Assembly (NCBI GenBank): GCA_007644065.1
Contig: VJWN01000004.1
Location: 1,302,001-1,366,000 of the forward strand
Reading direction: 5' to 3'
DNA length: 64,000 bases
Source of the DNA: Margaritispora aquatica
Taxonomy: Eukaryota > Ascomycota > Leotiomycetes > Helotiales > Discinellaceae
Translations under genes and position numbers: made by a program
In this document: positions 35,685 through 46,852 of the stretch, in pieces
Numbering within the stretch: position 1 is the stretch's first letter
How the letters are laid out: each line of letters opens with the position of its first letter
The notes under the pieces: generated by a model
The model's database searches: none
What the model was told of the DNA's origin: nothing
Seen by the model: only the letters and a program-made list of their open reading frames with translations

Positions 35685-36022
35685 TTTGATGATTCTGGGG
35701 TTTGTTGCCTCCCGTCCTGCACGGTAATGGGACAATGATGGTAGATTGTGAGACGATCAGTTGTTTATTAGACAATCACAAACAACAGTCAAGGGTTTGG
35801 TTTGTGGCACAATGGAATGGAAAAGATTGAATATTTGTAATAAGTTACCTAGCTTGGTGAGCTGGATTCAGTGATTATCGGCACGCCATGATTGATAAGC
35901 GCGGCATTGAAGCGCGACAAATAGCCGCGACCCGGACACCTGGGAGCGTTCTACATCAAGTTTGGACGACCAGGGCATCTGGAGCACAGCTCATTCAAAA
36001 TCCGCACGCCAATTCCGTCAAA
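35685..36022. promoter_or_regulatory. Shared promoter of two splicing-factor genes
   Basis: 338 bases lie between the start codons of the SPF30-like gene (minus) and the Saf4/CCDC130 gene (plus). The plus frame stays open upstream of 36023 to 35888, but the family start MQGFNMGRY places the true ATG at 36023, so this stretch is leader and promoter. Confidence 0.55.
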
Positions 36023-37042
36023 ATGCAAGGCTTCAATATGGGCCGTTATGTCCCTCCAGAAATGGAAGGGATCATGAGCGGAAATCAGCTTCATGGCAAG
36101 CATGCACTCGGAGCTCGAGCGAACAAATCGTCCCAAGGAATTCTTACCGTACGATTTGAGATGCCGTATCCTATATGGTGCACTCATTGTCCAAAGCCGA
36201 CTATCATTGGGCAAGGGGTGCGCTTCAATGCCGAGAAGAAGCAAGTCGGGAAATATTATTCTTCTCCAATTTTCAGCTTCCGTATGAAGCACGTTGCTTG
36301 TGGAGGCTGGATCGAAATCCGAACAGACCCTAAAAACACAGCATATGTGGTAACTGAAGGTGCTAGGAAACGAGACTTGGGCGATGATAAGGTACTGGAG
36401 GGTGAAGTGAAGATTTTGACGCAAGAAGAAAGGGAAGCCTTGAGAGACAATGCATTTGCATCTCTTGAAGGAAAGGTAGAGGACAAGAAGTTATTGGAAT
36501 ATGGCAAGAAGCGTCTGGAAGAACTGCAGGATCTCTCCGAGCAGCAATGGGACGATCCATATACGCAGAATAAGAAGCTACGAAATTTATTCAGAGTGAG
36601 TAGAAAGCAAAGGGAAAAGGAATCAGGCGTAACAGCTGCGCTGCAAGACAAGATGAGCCTAGGTCTCGATATTCTGCCAGAAAATGCCGAAGATGCAAGA
36701 CGAGCTGCTTTCATCGAATTTGGCCAAAAGGATGCAAATCTGGCTGTTACCAAGGCTATTTCGAAACCCTTGTTCGAGGAGAAACCACGAGTCGAGAAGA
36801 GGCCCTCGAAATCAAAGGTATCACGAAGAGTTAAAGCCGAAGATATTTCAAAGAAGAAGACTGCTGATCTTGTTGCCGAGATACGAGATAACACGAGAGC
36901 GGCCATGGATCCGTTTCTTGTCAATACCAAGGCCAGTGGTGTGACGGCGAAACCATTACTGGTAGGAGTGAAGAGGAAACGCGATGTAGACAGCCCAAAT
37001 CGTGAACCACCAGTCTTGTTGGTGGACTACGATTCTGATTAG
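36023..37042 (+). CDS. CWC16-family splicing factor, Saf4/CCDC130 type
   Basis: A single exon of 339 residues starting MQGFNMGRYVPPEMEG, the conserved start of CCDC130/Saf4 proteins. An in-frame ATG 45 codons upstream is not conserved and is not used here. The zinc-binding part has CTHC near residue 57 and HVACGGWIEIRTDP near residue 92. The third ligand position is His where animal proteins have Cys, which fungal members often show. It continues with NTAYVVTEGARKRD and a charged coiled-coil region. A basic nuclear-localisation-like GVKRKRDVD lies near the end. The related Yju2/CWC16 acts at the first catalytic step of splicing, and Saf4 associates with the spliceosome. Confidence 0.92.
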   Translation: MQGFNMGRYVPPEMEGIMSGNQLHGKHALGARANKSSQGILTVRFEMPYPIWCTHCPKPTIIGQGVRFNAEKKQVGKYYSSPIFSFRMKHVACGGWIEIRTDPKNTAYVVTEGARKRDLGDDKVLEGEVKILTQEEREALRDNAFASLEGKVEDKKLLEYGKKRLEELQDLSEQQWDDPYTQNKKLRNLFRVSRKQREKESGVTAALQDKMSLGLDILPENAEDARRAAFIEFGQKDANLAVTKAISKPLFEEKPRVEKRPSKSKVSRRVKAEDISKKKTADLVAEIRDNTRAAMDPFLVNTKASGVTAKPLLVGVKRKRDVDSPNREPPVLLVDYDSD

Positions 37043-37984
37043 GTTCGTGTGCCTTGTGGTCGGTTATCTCTTTGTCGTTTGGTTCAGGAGTTGGAGTTAC
37101 GCGGAGATACCCATGCCTTAGCATCTAGACTTCAATAGAATTATATCAAATTGTTACAGTCATTCTGGCTTAGCCTAAAGCCTTTGGACAGTCAAGTAAG
37201 ACATATCAGAAGTATATGAACGCTGCATTCAGTAGGTCTCCACACCCGAGTGAAACACATATCTGGGGAATCTCCGAGGGAGAGCACTAAAGCAGAAATA
37301 TACCACACCATTCATGGTTCGAGCTCCTTCAACTTGTATGACGTCTTGCATCCAATGCTTCTCATAGAATTGCCCAGGAAAAATTTGGTAGCAAATATCC
37401 GAGCGCTTGATTGAAGATACTTGCACACCTCCACTGAATTAGTGGGGGTATATATAACCGAAATTGGTGGAGATCTCTTCGACGTTTTCTGTTTCAAGGA
37501 TATTGCAATGTGTAAGACAATTACAGATATCGATAACTGTTTGATAAGGATAGACCTGTCAACACTGTGTATGAAGCTGCACAGAAAGCGGCCTCTCGTC
37601 GCTATAGAGATGCGGTCGGAGGCTCTACCAAGGAATTAAGCAGCAGCTATATGAAACTTAAATACATTCAAACAAATCAATCGCTTTCCTCGTCTTGTCT
37701 TGGATGATCTCCCGTCGTAACTAACGCGAAAGTGGGAAGGAGGTATCGTGTCTTCCAAGTTCTCGATTAGCAAGAGCCCCAATTCGTATCGCAAGTTGTG
37801 ACCTCCAACTTTCCTTCTGCTCACTCAGCAACCACTTCTCGTATTCTTCTGGTCTGGGTATTTCTTCGTCGCGTCGCATCGCATTTATTTGCCTTGTCCC
37901 ACATTCGTTATTGAGTTTTCATCAATACTTCAATTAATACAATCATTCACTCTCGAGAAGTCATTGTTTTAGCGACTGTACACA
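37043..37984. other. Intergenic, promoter of the GH72 gene
   Basis: About 940 bases, with 3' flank of the splicing factor at left. The right 300 bases are pyrimidine-rich before the GH72 start, a common fungal promoter/leader pattern. No gene was seen. Confidence 0.5.
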
Positions 37985-39783
37985 ATGTTTCGCGCGGTAT
38001 GTATTGGTGGAGGAGGCCCCGCCATCAAGCCAATGGCTGTCACTCGCGCTGCGTGTAGATGCATTGTGCTGAGTTGAATAATGCACAACTCTATTTCACT
38101 TGCCGATTTGAAATCTGCGAAGTACTTAGCTGATACATTCTGTTCCCCCAGGTTCAATTGGCATCGTTGGCCTTGCTTGCGACAACCGCCCTCGCTGTAC
38201 AAACTATCACTGTTCAAGGCGGAAATTTGGTCAATTCAGTGACAGGAAAGAGGTTTCAAATAGTTGGCGTAGCATATCAACCAGGTGGTAGTTCTGGGTA
38301 TAATCCTGCTTCTGGTGTTGACCCATTGAGCAATGGAGCTGTTTGCCTTCGAGATGCTGCCTTGATGCAAAGACTTGGTAAGCCCAACTCTTTTGGTCTT
38401 GTAATTGTACTGACCGTCTAGGTGTGAATGCCATTCGAGTTTATAACGTAGATCCTAACTTGAACCATGATCTTTGTGCCTCGATCTTCAATGCAGTTAG
38501 TACCTAAATATTTCGGCCATTAGATTCTGTGCTGATTGCTGTCAGGTTGGCATCTATATGCTGATTGATGTCAACTCTCCTTTATCTGGAGAGAGCATTG
38601 ATCGTTCTTCGCCAGGCCCAAGCTATACCGCCTCATACTTGAACCGAACATTTGCTGTCGTGGAGGCTTTCAAGTCCTATCCAAATACGTTGGTCTTTTT
38701 CTCTGGCAACGAGGTCATCAATGACGATCTGACGGGAGGAACTGTTCCACCATACATGCGGGTACGCGCCTCCATTTCTCTACCGAGCTTTCCTGACATC
38801 AACAGGCTGTTACGCGTGACTTGAAGAACTACATCGCAAAGCATAGCACTCGTAGCATTCCAGTCGGCTACAGTGCCGCAGACGTTCGTGATATCCTTCT
38901 GGACAGCTATAACTATATGCAATGCACAACAACTGGTAGCGCCGCAGATCCAAGTCGTGTCGACATCTTTGCTTTGAACTCTTACAGTTGGTGTGGCCAG
39001 TCATCTTACACCACTTCAAGTTACAATGTCCTGGTGGCTGCCTTCACAAACGCCACTGTTCCGGTATTCTTTTCGGAGTATGGTTGCAACGTCCCATCGC
39101 CTCGTGTTTTCACCGAAGTTCCTGTTCTCTATGGTCCTCTCGTGACTCCAGTTTTGTCTGGCGGTTTGGTGTATGAGTATTCTGAGGAGCCATCGAATTA
39201 TGGACTTGTAACTATCAATTCCGATGGATCAGCCGCGCTTCTTGCAGATTATGATGCCTTCCAAGGGCAATTAAATACATTGAATGTGACACTCCTGCAA
39301 GGAGTCATGGCTCAGAATTCGGTACGTCTCAATCGGTGTTTGATGCACAAGGGTTTAGCCAGTGTGCTGTAAGATATAGGCTAACCTCTTTAGACTGTAA
39401 ATGTTCCAACTTGCTCTTCATCCTTGATCACTGCGTCGAGCTTTGCAAGCAACTTCAGTATCCCAGCTGTTCCCTCTGGAGCTCAGACGCTTATTGATAA
39501 TGGCATCAGCAACCCACCTGTAGGAAAACTTGTTGCAGTTTCTACTACAAAGGTCACTCAGGTCGTTAAGCAAAGTAACGGAAATGTCATTGCAAACTTG
39601 GCAATTGTTCCTCTACCTGATGATCAGAGCAATAATCCAAGTGGTACTACATCTACCGCACCAACCAGTACAACAGGTGCTGCTCCTGCAGCAACCACTA
39701 CTAAGAAGAGCGGTGCAACTCACAGTAAATCTGGATTTGGTCTTCTTTTAGGCCTTGCATTGGCCGTTGTTGCTTTCGTCTAG
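37985..39783 (+). CDS. GPI-anchored 1,3-beta-glucanosyltransferase, GH72 (Gas/Gel)
   Basis: Six exons (37985-37996, 38152-38377, 38422-38495, 38546-38761, 38806-39321, 39394-39783) encode 477 residues. Exon 1 is only 12 nt (MFRA), followed by a 155-nt intron. A signal peptide (LASLALLATTALA) is followed by the GH72 domain, with VNAIRVYNVDP, the acid/base Glu in FFSGNEVIND (about residue 158) and the nucleophile Glu in FFSEYGCN (about residue 267). A Ser/Thr-rich spacer precedes a C-terminal hydrophobic GPI signal (GFGLLLGLALAVVAFV). There is no Cys-rich CBM43 module, so it is of the shorter Gel1-like class. It cuts and re-joins beta-1,3-glucan chains at the plasma membrane and wall. Confidence 0.95.
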
Positions 39784-40347
39784 GTAGAAGGGCTCAGGTT
39801 CTCTTCTTGTACATAGTTGGAGGTATTGGGTTATGACTGACGAGTGCCTAATGATGCACAGTTTATATGGCACAAGCAATAGTTGTGCCTTTGAAGGCTT
39901 TGGAGAGAGCTCTTGGTAGAGCTGCACATACGACGAAGCGCTGTGTCGCGATGTACATAATAATACTTCAGTACACATCAGATTCTTGTCTGGAGATATT
40001 GTGACAGGCAGTTGTGGGATTTCCTCGGTGTACAAATGCTAAACATTGAGAGTCTAGTTTACGACACTGTGAAATACGGAGGTATTCACTCGCTTACGCT
40101 TGCTAGAAATGTCAAAGTTAAAAATAGGAACCCATTTGTGTTTTGACTGCCTGGCATTTTTCATCCGCCCTATTGTAATGTGCTGAAACAACAGGCTGAG
40201 TGATGGCTCATATGCCTGCGTGATATAAATTAAAACTACATTTCCTGCCCTCTGCTATGTCCATGCAACCCAAACCGCGTCTTATCCAGCCCACGCGAAA
40301 CTATGCAACTCAAAACACCATACTCCATCCCGTCTCGCAGTCGGCTT
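39784..40347. other. Intergenic between convergent 3' ends
   Basis: About 560 bases of 3' flanks of the GH72 gene and the RING gene. No coding signal or notable repeat was seen. Confidence 0.5.
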
Positions 40348-41820
40348 TCACAATTTTGTGATCAACCCCGATCCCAATGAGTCACTTAACCTTCGCGGCA
40401 GCAAAGACTCGCTTCCTGAGCTCCCGGCCCCGTCAGAGCTACCACCTCCAGCTGGACTGGTACTAGGCGCAAACCTCCGGTTATTCTCCTGTAGTCGAAA
40501 TCGCATCAGCCATCGAACGTGCATGCTCGTCGTCTGCTGCATGCTTCGAATCTCAGCCAATTCGTTCTTCATCGGTATCGTTTCGTTGAATAGCATGGTC
40601 GTCTGCTTAGCCTCCAGCTCTGTCATGCTCGCCGATTGCTGAGACAGATTGCTCTCTAATGCTTCAACTAACGATAGCAGATACTCATGACCTGAAGACA
40701 AAGGCTCAGGATTGGGAGCTTCGGACATGGAAACAAGAGTTTGATTGGAGATGTCTGCATAGTCCAGTGGTCGACAGAAGTCTTTGGATGCCCGCTCGCC
40801 TTTTTCGAGGAATTTAATGCGACGCTCTTGATGTTGGTTTGTTTCTGTAAGGGTGCGAACTTCGGTCCGTAGATCATCGAGCTCTTTTTGGAGTGACTCT
40901 GCCATGGGACCTACGAAGCGAAAGTTGCAAGAGGAGGCATGGAGAGGGAGATCCTTCCGCTTGGCTTGGTGGTCACAACCGTAACAGGCCCATCTACACG
41001 GTGCGGTGATATCTGGACATACTATCTCGTGATCGCTTCTCTTGCATCGAAGAATGTCGATTCCACATTCTGTGCAATTACCCATGCGCTTGGCACATAA
41101 CTTTTCTCGGTGGTCTTCCAAATCGACTCTGAATAAATCCTCTTGACAATCTGGACAGTCGGTATAGTAATGTAGACACCCCTTACTTGAAAGCTTTCGT
41201 TTTATGAGATGTTCGCAGCCCATTTCCGTGTTCCTACCTGGACATCGCATAATGGCTTCTGGACAGTATTTCTCCATGTGATTTTCTAGCATTGATCGAG
41301 CAATAGCGGCGTCACAACAGGGACAATGAGCCCTCAAGCTGTCTAGCTGGTTCCTGATGATCTTTGGCGATCGTCCTTGGAGCGTAGCCTTGGCATCCAA
41401 GTTAGATCTATCAACTGGACATATCGACTTATGTAGAAGCGATTCCTGAATACATTCTAAGCAAAATGTGTGATCGCAAGATGTTGTGACCGGATCAACA
41501 AGTGGACATCGACATATTGAGCACATGAGATTCTCATCCACCGTGCCTGCGTATGCGAGTGCTCGAAGTTGGATTGTGTGAACCAGGTTGAGGTTGCTGG
41601 TCTTTTTGGATCTTGGTCCATGGGAAAACTCATCATCTGGAGAAGGAGAGCCTGATTGTGATCGATAATCCGTTCGCAGCTCAGGAGGTCCTTCATCTGA
41701 CGAATATGCTTGGACTATATAGACTGGTGGAAACCCAACCACATTTATCGGAGGTGAGTTCATAGATGGTTCTATAGATTCCTCTCCAAACGTAGACCAA
41801 GTTGTGAGATTTGGTGGCAT
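40348..41820 (-). CDS. RING and TRAF-type zinc finger protein, probable E3 ubiquitin ligase
   Basis: The minus-strand frame is open to 41913, but its first ATG is at 41820, giving 490 residues. The 31 codons upstream contain only a GTG and begin after an in-frame TGA, so either translation starts at 41820 or an upstream exon exists. A C3HC4 RING starts near residue 100: CSIC, CDHTFCLEC, CPVD. It is followed by a TRAF-like array of Cys/His fingers (CPCC, HMEKYCPEAIMRCP, CPDCQEDL, CTECGIDILRC). A coiled coil (LQKELDDLRTEVRTLTETN) and a Ser-rich tail come last. The RING-TRAF finger-coiled coil order matches fungal TRAF-like E3 ligases of unknown substrate. Confidence 0.85.
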   Translation of the reverse strand: MPPNLTTWSTFGEESIEPSMNSPPINVVGFPPVYIVQAYSSDEGPPELRTDYRSQSGSPSPDDEFSHGPRSKKTSNLNLVHTIQLRALAYAGTVDENLMCSICRCPLVDPVTTSCDHTFCLECIQESLLHKSICPVDRSNLDAKATLQGRSPKIIRNQLDSLRAHCPCCDAAIARSMLENHMEKYCPEAIMRCPGRNTEMGCEHLIKRKLSSKGCLHYYTDCPDCQEDLFRVDLEDHREKLCAKRMGNCTECGIDILRCKRSDHEIVCPDITAPCRWACYGCDHQAKRKDLPLHASSCNFRFVGPMAESLQKELDDLRTEVRTLTETNQHQERRIKFLEKGERASKDFCRPLDYADISNQTLVSMSEAPNPEPLSSGHEYLLSLVEALESNLSQQSASMTELEAKQTTMLFNETIPMKNELAEIRSMQQTTSMHVRWLMRFRLQENNRRFAPSTSPAGGGSSDGAGSSGSESLLPRRLSDSLGSGLITKL

Positions 41821-42388
41821 GCCGACAGTACTGCCTTGCCTTGTAAAGACAAAACCAAAGTCGCCTTCGAGAAGCCTTCGCGCAAAGGTATATCCACGTG
41901 AGAACTCGGGCACGTGGAGAGTTCACAAGAGGCTGTAGCCCCGAGATTCGTATCAATTTCTCTTGTCAATCTGCTCGCTCAGATGTTTGGTAGATACGAA
42001 GGTGAGTTTGACTTTGGCGATGTTGAAAAGAGTTCGGTTTCAAGCAGTGTTTCTTGTATGGAGTGGATTGTTTGTCTCAAGTCACTCGAGTTGGGACATG
42101 CATGCACTTTGATATTGCCGAGCTGGTAATAAATATAGCCGTACTCGCTTACTCGGCTGTCTATTGGTCGGATGGATTAATGTACGAGCCGACGGCTGAA
42201 TCCTGTGAGTTGAATATCGTCACCCCCAAGACGACCGATCCAGGCTTCAGTAAATGAAACCAAACTTCAACGACCACTTCCTCTGTTGATCGAGGATTTA
42301 TCAACTTCCCTCGTGAACTGGCGACACAGATACTCTCCAATCCTGCAATATCCGAGAAGCACAGTGGCAGAAATACTTACTCGCGAAC
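41821..42388. promoter_or_regulatory. Divergent upstream region of RING and SNARE genes
   Basis: About 570 bases. The first 93 (to 41913) continue the RING frame without an ATG and might be coding if an upstream exon exists. The rest should hold both promoters. No specific site is recognised. Confidence 0.45.
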
Positions 42389-43299
42389 ATGGCGAACCCA
42401 AATCAATACTTCCTATTAGCAGACCACATCAAGCTCTCCCTCCTCGAAAGACAACGAGCCATATCACTTAAACTCGAACCCACCTCCCAAGATGGACATA
42501 TTGCACGCTCATTAGAATCGCTACGGGAAGGCGTACAGAAAGTTACAGCTGAGCGCATAAGATTGGAAGAAGCAGGAGATACATCGTTAGCTACTCTCTC
42601 TGGATAAATGGCCAACTCTGACAAAATCTTAGAGCTTCCCTTTCCTTATCAGAAACAGAACATACAATCAAGCTACAATACGAAGACCTCGCCTCCCAAT
42701 TCCATGGCACACCCACGTCGACCACCAATAGCACATTAACTCACCCCAATGACCCCTCCCTCTCCAACGATTTCACACGAGCATCGCAACGACCTCCCAT
42801 GAATGGCTCTTCCTCTTTCCTCAAGAAATCCCTAAGAGGAACACACTCTGCCCCTTCAGCGCCATCCCCAAAATCTGTGCGATTCTCAGATGCTCCCCTC
42901 GTGCAGCAAGAAGAAGAAGCACTCGCCCGCAATGCCTTGTTTCCCTCTACCTACAGAGACGACCCTACGTCCGGTCCGCCAGACCAAAGTCATCTCGACA
43001 ATCAGCAAATCCACGCATACCACTCACAAGTGCTAGCTGAGCAGGATGAGGCACTCGACAGGCTAGGGGCATCGATAAGCAGACAACGAGAGTTGAGTAT
43101 ACAGATTGGTGATGAGTTGGATGAGCATGTGCAGATGTTAGATGAGGTCGATAGAAATGTAGATCGGCATACAACTACGCTTAACAAAGCACGGAAGAAC
43201 CTGGGAACTGTTGCGAGGAAGGCAAAGGACAATGCCAGTTGGACTGTCATTATTGTATTGATCATCATACTTGTGTTGCTGATTGTTATTACGAAATAA
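42389..43299 (+). CDS. Qc-SNARE, Syn8 / syntaxin-8 type
   Basis: Two exons (42389-42585, 42633-43299) with a 47-nt intron give 287 residues. The N-terminus starts MANPNQYFLLADHIKLSLLERQRA, a helical regulatory region. A Pro/Ser-rich linker follows. The SNARE motif lies at about residues 200-258 (DEALDRLGASISRQRELS, then heptads around the central Gln in IQIGDELDEHVQ). A C-terminal single membrane anchor (WTVIIVLIIILVLLIVI) ends two residues before the stop. This tail-anchored Qc-SNARE should act in endosomal or vacuolar fusion. The short second half often found alone comes from missing the intron. Confidence 0.9.
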
Positions 43300-43753
43300 T
43301 TGCCAGTAGGTTGGTGTAAGTTAGATTTATGGCATGGTTTGGCGTTGGAGGTGCAGTTAATATTGGGATGACGGCAATGTGACTGCCGGAGTTCTAATGG
43401 AATGGGCATGGAGTTTCATGAATACGCTGGTTTCAATCTTTATATACTCACATGGTTATACATCATCGAGCTTATACACCAATATACATCAGAACAATAT
43501 CAAATAATTACAAATTCGATTATAAATATTCATTAACTGCCATTTCTCTCTGCCTCTCCTCAACTACATATGATATAACTATGCTAATTGCTCATTTATC
43601 TCCCCTCCAAGCCAGAGCTCTGGCTAGTTCCATGCCTAGGTACGACACACTCGATTAGATTTCTGTGTTTCAAAAGTAGAAGAGGATGATATTATAGAGA
43701 ACAAGAGTGTAAAAGACAGAGATTGAAATGGCATAGGAAATTAAGAATCTCAC
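43300..43753. other. Intergenic between convergent genes
   Basis: About 450 bases, AT-rich, holding 3' flanks of the SNARE gene and the small mitochondrial-protein gene. Nothing else was seen. Confidence 0.5.
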
Positions 43754-44454
43754 CTACTTCTGCTTCTCCTCTGCATAACCCGCCGTCTTCTTCTGCATCT
43801 CCTCAATACTGTCGTTGCTGGGGCTGCGGTCCGCCGCGACCTAGTTGCACACGTTAGTTAGCTAAATTTACCTTCGATAAGATCCCCGTGTGACCCAGTT
43901 GGGTTCATCTGCGCAATGAGATGTCTGTACCACTACACTCGCTTTCATCACCGCCTTGTACCATCCTGTGCTGCGCGACAAGGTTTACTCATTTGATTCT
44001 CGACCGTCTCGTCCACAATCTCGTGTCATCTCACCCCACACTCCCCAGCTCCCATCAGACCACTCATTACCTCACCCCACAACAAGATGTCGAGATAACA
44101 AAACTAAGTAGAAGCGGAAGCCGGGGGGAAACAAACATGGCAAAAAAAAAAAATGGTGAAAACGGCAACGAAAACGATGCAAGAGATGGGAGAATCAAAA
44201 ATTCAAAAACTCACGTCCTCCTCACTCTGACTAGCCAACTCAGGCTTCCAATGTCCCTTGCCCTCCTTCTGCTTCTGTAGCTGATCCTGCTTATGCTTCT
44301 CGTTGAACTCGGCCTGGCCCTCTTCGTTGGTATTTCCCGTCCCTTCTTTCAGTGCGCGGAGGGGCGTTGTGGTGAAGCTGCGTGTGAGGGGAGCGTAGGC
44401 CGTGCTAGTGCGAGCGCGAGCGGCGAAGCGTGTGCTGCGGAGGATGAATGACAT
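43754..44454 (-). CDS. Small conserved fungal protein, probably mitochondrial, function unknown
   Basis: Two exons on the minus strand, 44454-44215 and 43840-43754, separated by a 374-nt intron (GTGAGT donor, CTAG acceptor), give 108 residues. The N-terminus is Arg-rich and poor in acidic residues (MSFILRSTRFAARARTS, with TRSFTTTPLRAL), a typical mitochondrial presequence. The mature part is charged: KHKQDQLQKQKEGKGHWKPELAS and, across the splice, SEEDVAADRSPSNDSIEEMQ, ending EEKQK. This charged GHWKPELAS block is conserved in ascomycetes, but I do not know its function. The second exon is too short to show as a frame on its own. The intron is long compared with its neighbours. Confidence 0.8.
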
Positions 44455-44828
44455 TTTGGAATTGTTTGCTGGTGTGTATGTGTGCGGTTTGGTTTGGGTT
44501 CTAGATGGGAGAGATATTAGCTCTGCTGTGCGCTATTCTGCTACATTGGGATGTGCTGTCATTCTGCTTGCTCTCTCCAAGCTGACCTCTCCTCTTTCCA
44601 TCTCCATTCAATAACAATGAATTAATCAATCGAATGCCAGACAGACAGACTCAACACAAGCTCAATTGCCTCGTCTCCAACCCAAGACCATATGAGAGGA
44701 ACGAGCAATAAGCCATGGAGACAGACAGACAGACCACCAAACACAGCACAGCACAGCACAACCAAACATAGTAACTTTGGAGATGGCTTACTCACCTTTG
44801 GTTTCTCGTTCCGTAGCTAGACTTAGGA

Positions 44829-44852
44829 TTCAATTCAATTCAATTCAATTCA
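44829..44852. repeat. Pentanucleotide tandem repeat (TTCAA)n
   Basis: Nearly five perfect TTCAA units in a non-coding region upstream of the small mitochondrial-protein gene. Confidence 0.85.
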
Positions 44853-44997
44853 AGCACAATTGCAAATTCGAAGACTTTCTCAAATAAAACAGCAACAAAA
44901 GATAATTCAACAAGAACCAACACACCCAACACACCACACCATACCAGCCAACACTAGCAAAAAATACACTTCCATTCGTCTCCGCATCCACTTGGAA

Positions 44998-45025
44998 GCT
45001 TGCTTGCTTGCTTACTTGCTTGCTG
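44998..45025. repeat. Tetranucleotide tandem repeat (GCTT)n
   Basis: About seven GCTT units, one with an A for G change, in non-coding sequence. Confidence 0.8.
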
Positions 45026-46852
45026 GACATCGATGATCATCATTGACCTCGGGTACCTCTCCTCTCACTCCCACCTACCCACAATAAACAACTACGTCAT
45101 AGCCAAAAGCATGCCATACCCACCCATCCATCCATACCTTACCCCTTGAAATGAATCGGAAGTTTACCTAAGCGAACATCGAACTTTCTTCTCCTTTTCC
45201 CTTTTCCCCCCTCAAGTCTCATCTCCACATTCATTCAGATACACAGCCCATAGAAACGGGTGTGTTTTCAAATTAATTCCAAATGGAGGTTGTTATGCTA
45301 GTCATGCTTTCTTGGGGATTTGAGGTGGTCCTTGACTTCTATTTCTTACCACATACGGGTAAGTTACTTCCCTTAGATAGGTACGGGTACTCTAGGTAGA
45401 CACGTGCCATAACCCCGTGACAATAGAGATACACCGAAGGATCGAGCCTTGCGTGGGTAATCTCGTCGTACTTTACCTACCTACCCATGCAATAGATAGG
45501 TCTGAACTATCGGGTGGTTTTGGAACTCAAGAATTACCTTCGTCTTCCAAAAATGAGTGGAAGCTTCTCCAAGGAGGTCGACTATTCACCCGGTACCTGC
45601 CCATACCCACCTACCTACTTAGCCTCATACCCTACCTAACGCCATTTATCTTATGTTCCGATCGTGTCACCTGGGCTGTCATCCGCCACACAGCTGCGCC
45701 AAACGTTCGCCAACCTTTACCCCTTTGATGAATGACAAGTGAAGGTCGCCTACCAGCACCTCAGCTGGTAGTAGGGAGGCCGATGCCGGGCATGACTCCT
45801 GACCACCAGACAAAAGAGTCACAGCTCAATCACCACACTCACAGCCAGCAGGCCATCTCAGAGTTCACAACCATGGCAATAGACATAGATATAGATAAGG
45901 ACAATGTATATTTGTAGCAAAAATACAATTATCCACGCAACCAGGAGGCCAATTATGACCCAAAAGCCAAGCCGACCAAACCAAACCCCTCCCAGCGTAT
46001 ATCATCAATATAATAAGCCCCCCACCAACATTTCCTAGATATGATATGACATGATCGATTTGATCTTGATGCAAACCCTTCGCCAAATCAACCCCGCTTC
46101 GCTCCGCTCATGAGGTAGAGCAAGCAAATAATAAGACCAAATAGTAAAACCCCAGGGTAAGCCCAAAAAGCCAGATACCAAAAAGACACATAACAAACAC
46201 CAGGTAAAGCGCTCATCATACATGTGATATGCGCAGTTTGTTCAGACCGACACCAGAGACAAGAGATTTCAACCAACCCGCCTATTGTGATATACCAAGA
46301 AGGACAAATAAAATGATTGAGAGAGATCTTTCCCATCCGTGTAAAACCCCATAAAGCACACTTAACACCCCGCATAATAAAAAGCCGTTTGTTTGTCTCC
46401 AATAACAAAAAAGGAAAAAAATCGCTCTCTATGTCAAAAGGGATGATTTATCTTTTTTTCGTAAAAAGCTGATGAAGACGCCGCTTCATGTTCCCAACCG
46501 AAAAGCAAATGCAAGCCGAAACACCGTCGCAAATGATGCAATACGCGCTCAAATCAAACCATCATCATGGATGGAACACACCATCTTGTATTTGAACATG
46601 GTATCGATATCTTTTTTTGTTGCGCCGCCGCGTATCTCAAGGAATTGGGTGAATAGTTTGTGGAGGGTAGGAGAATTTGTACAAAGGATTCGTTGAGGTC
46701 GTTGAAAGTGCCGTTAAATCGGTAGGATGATCGATGCCAAGAAAGTGTTGCTCGCCGCCAGCATGACAGAATGAGGTGAATGCGAAAACAGTCATCGCGA
46801 TGATGAGACGACTGTCACTGGAATACAGTGAGAACAGAAGACGTGAGGCCTA

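Larger units (their letters stand above)
44455..46852. other. Gene-free region with simple repeats
   Basis: About 2.4 kb. The left 700 bases are promoter and leader of the minus-strand small protein and carry GACA and CACA repeats near 44640-44760. Pyrimidine-rich tracts lie near 45185-45215. The right part is the probable long 3' flank of the gene at 46853. No coding frame has family resemblance. Confidence 0.5.
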
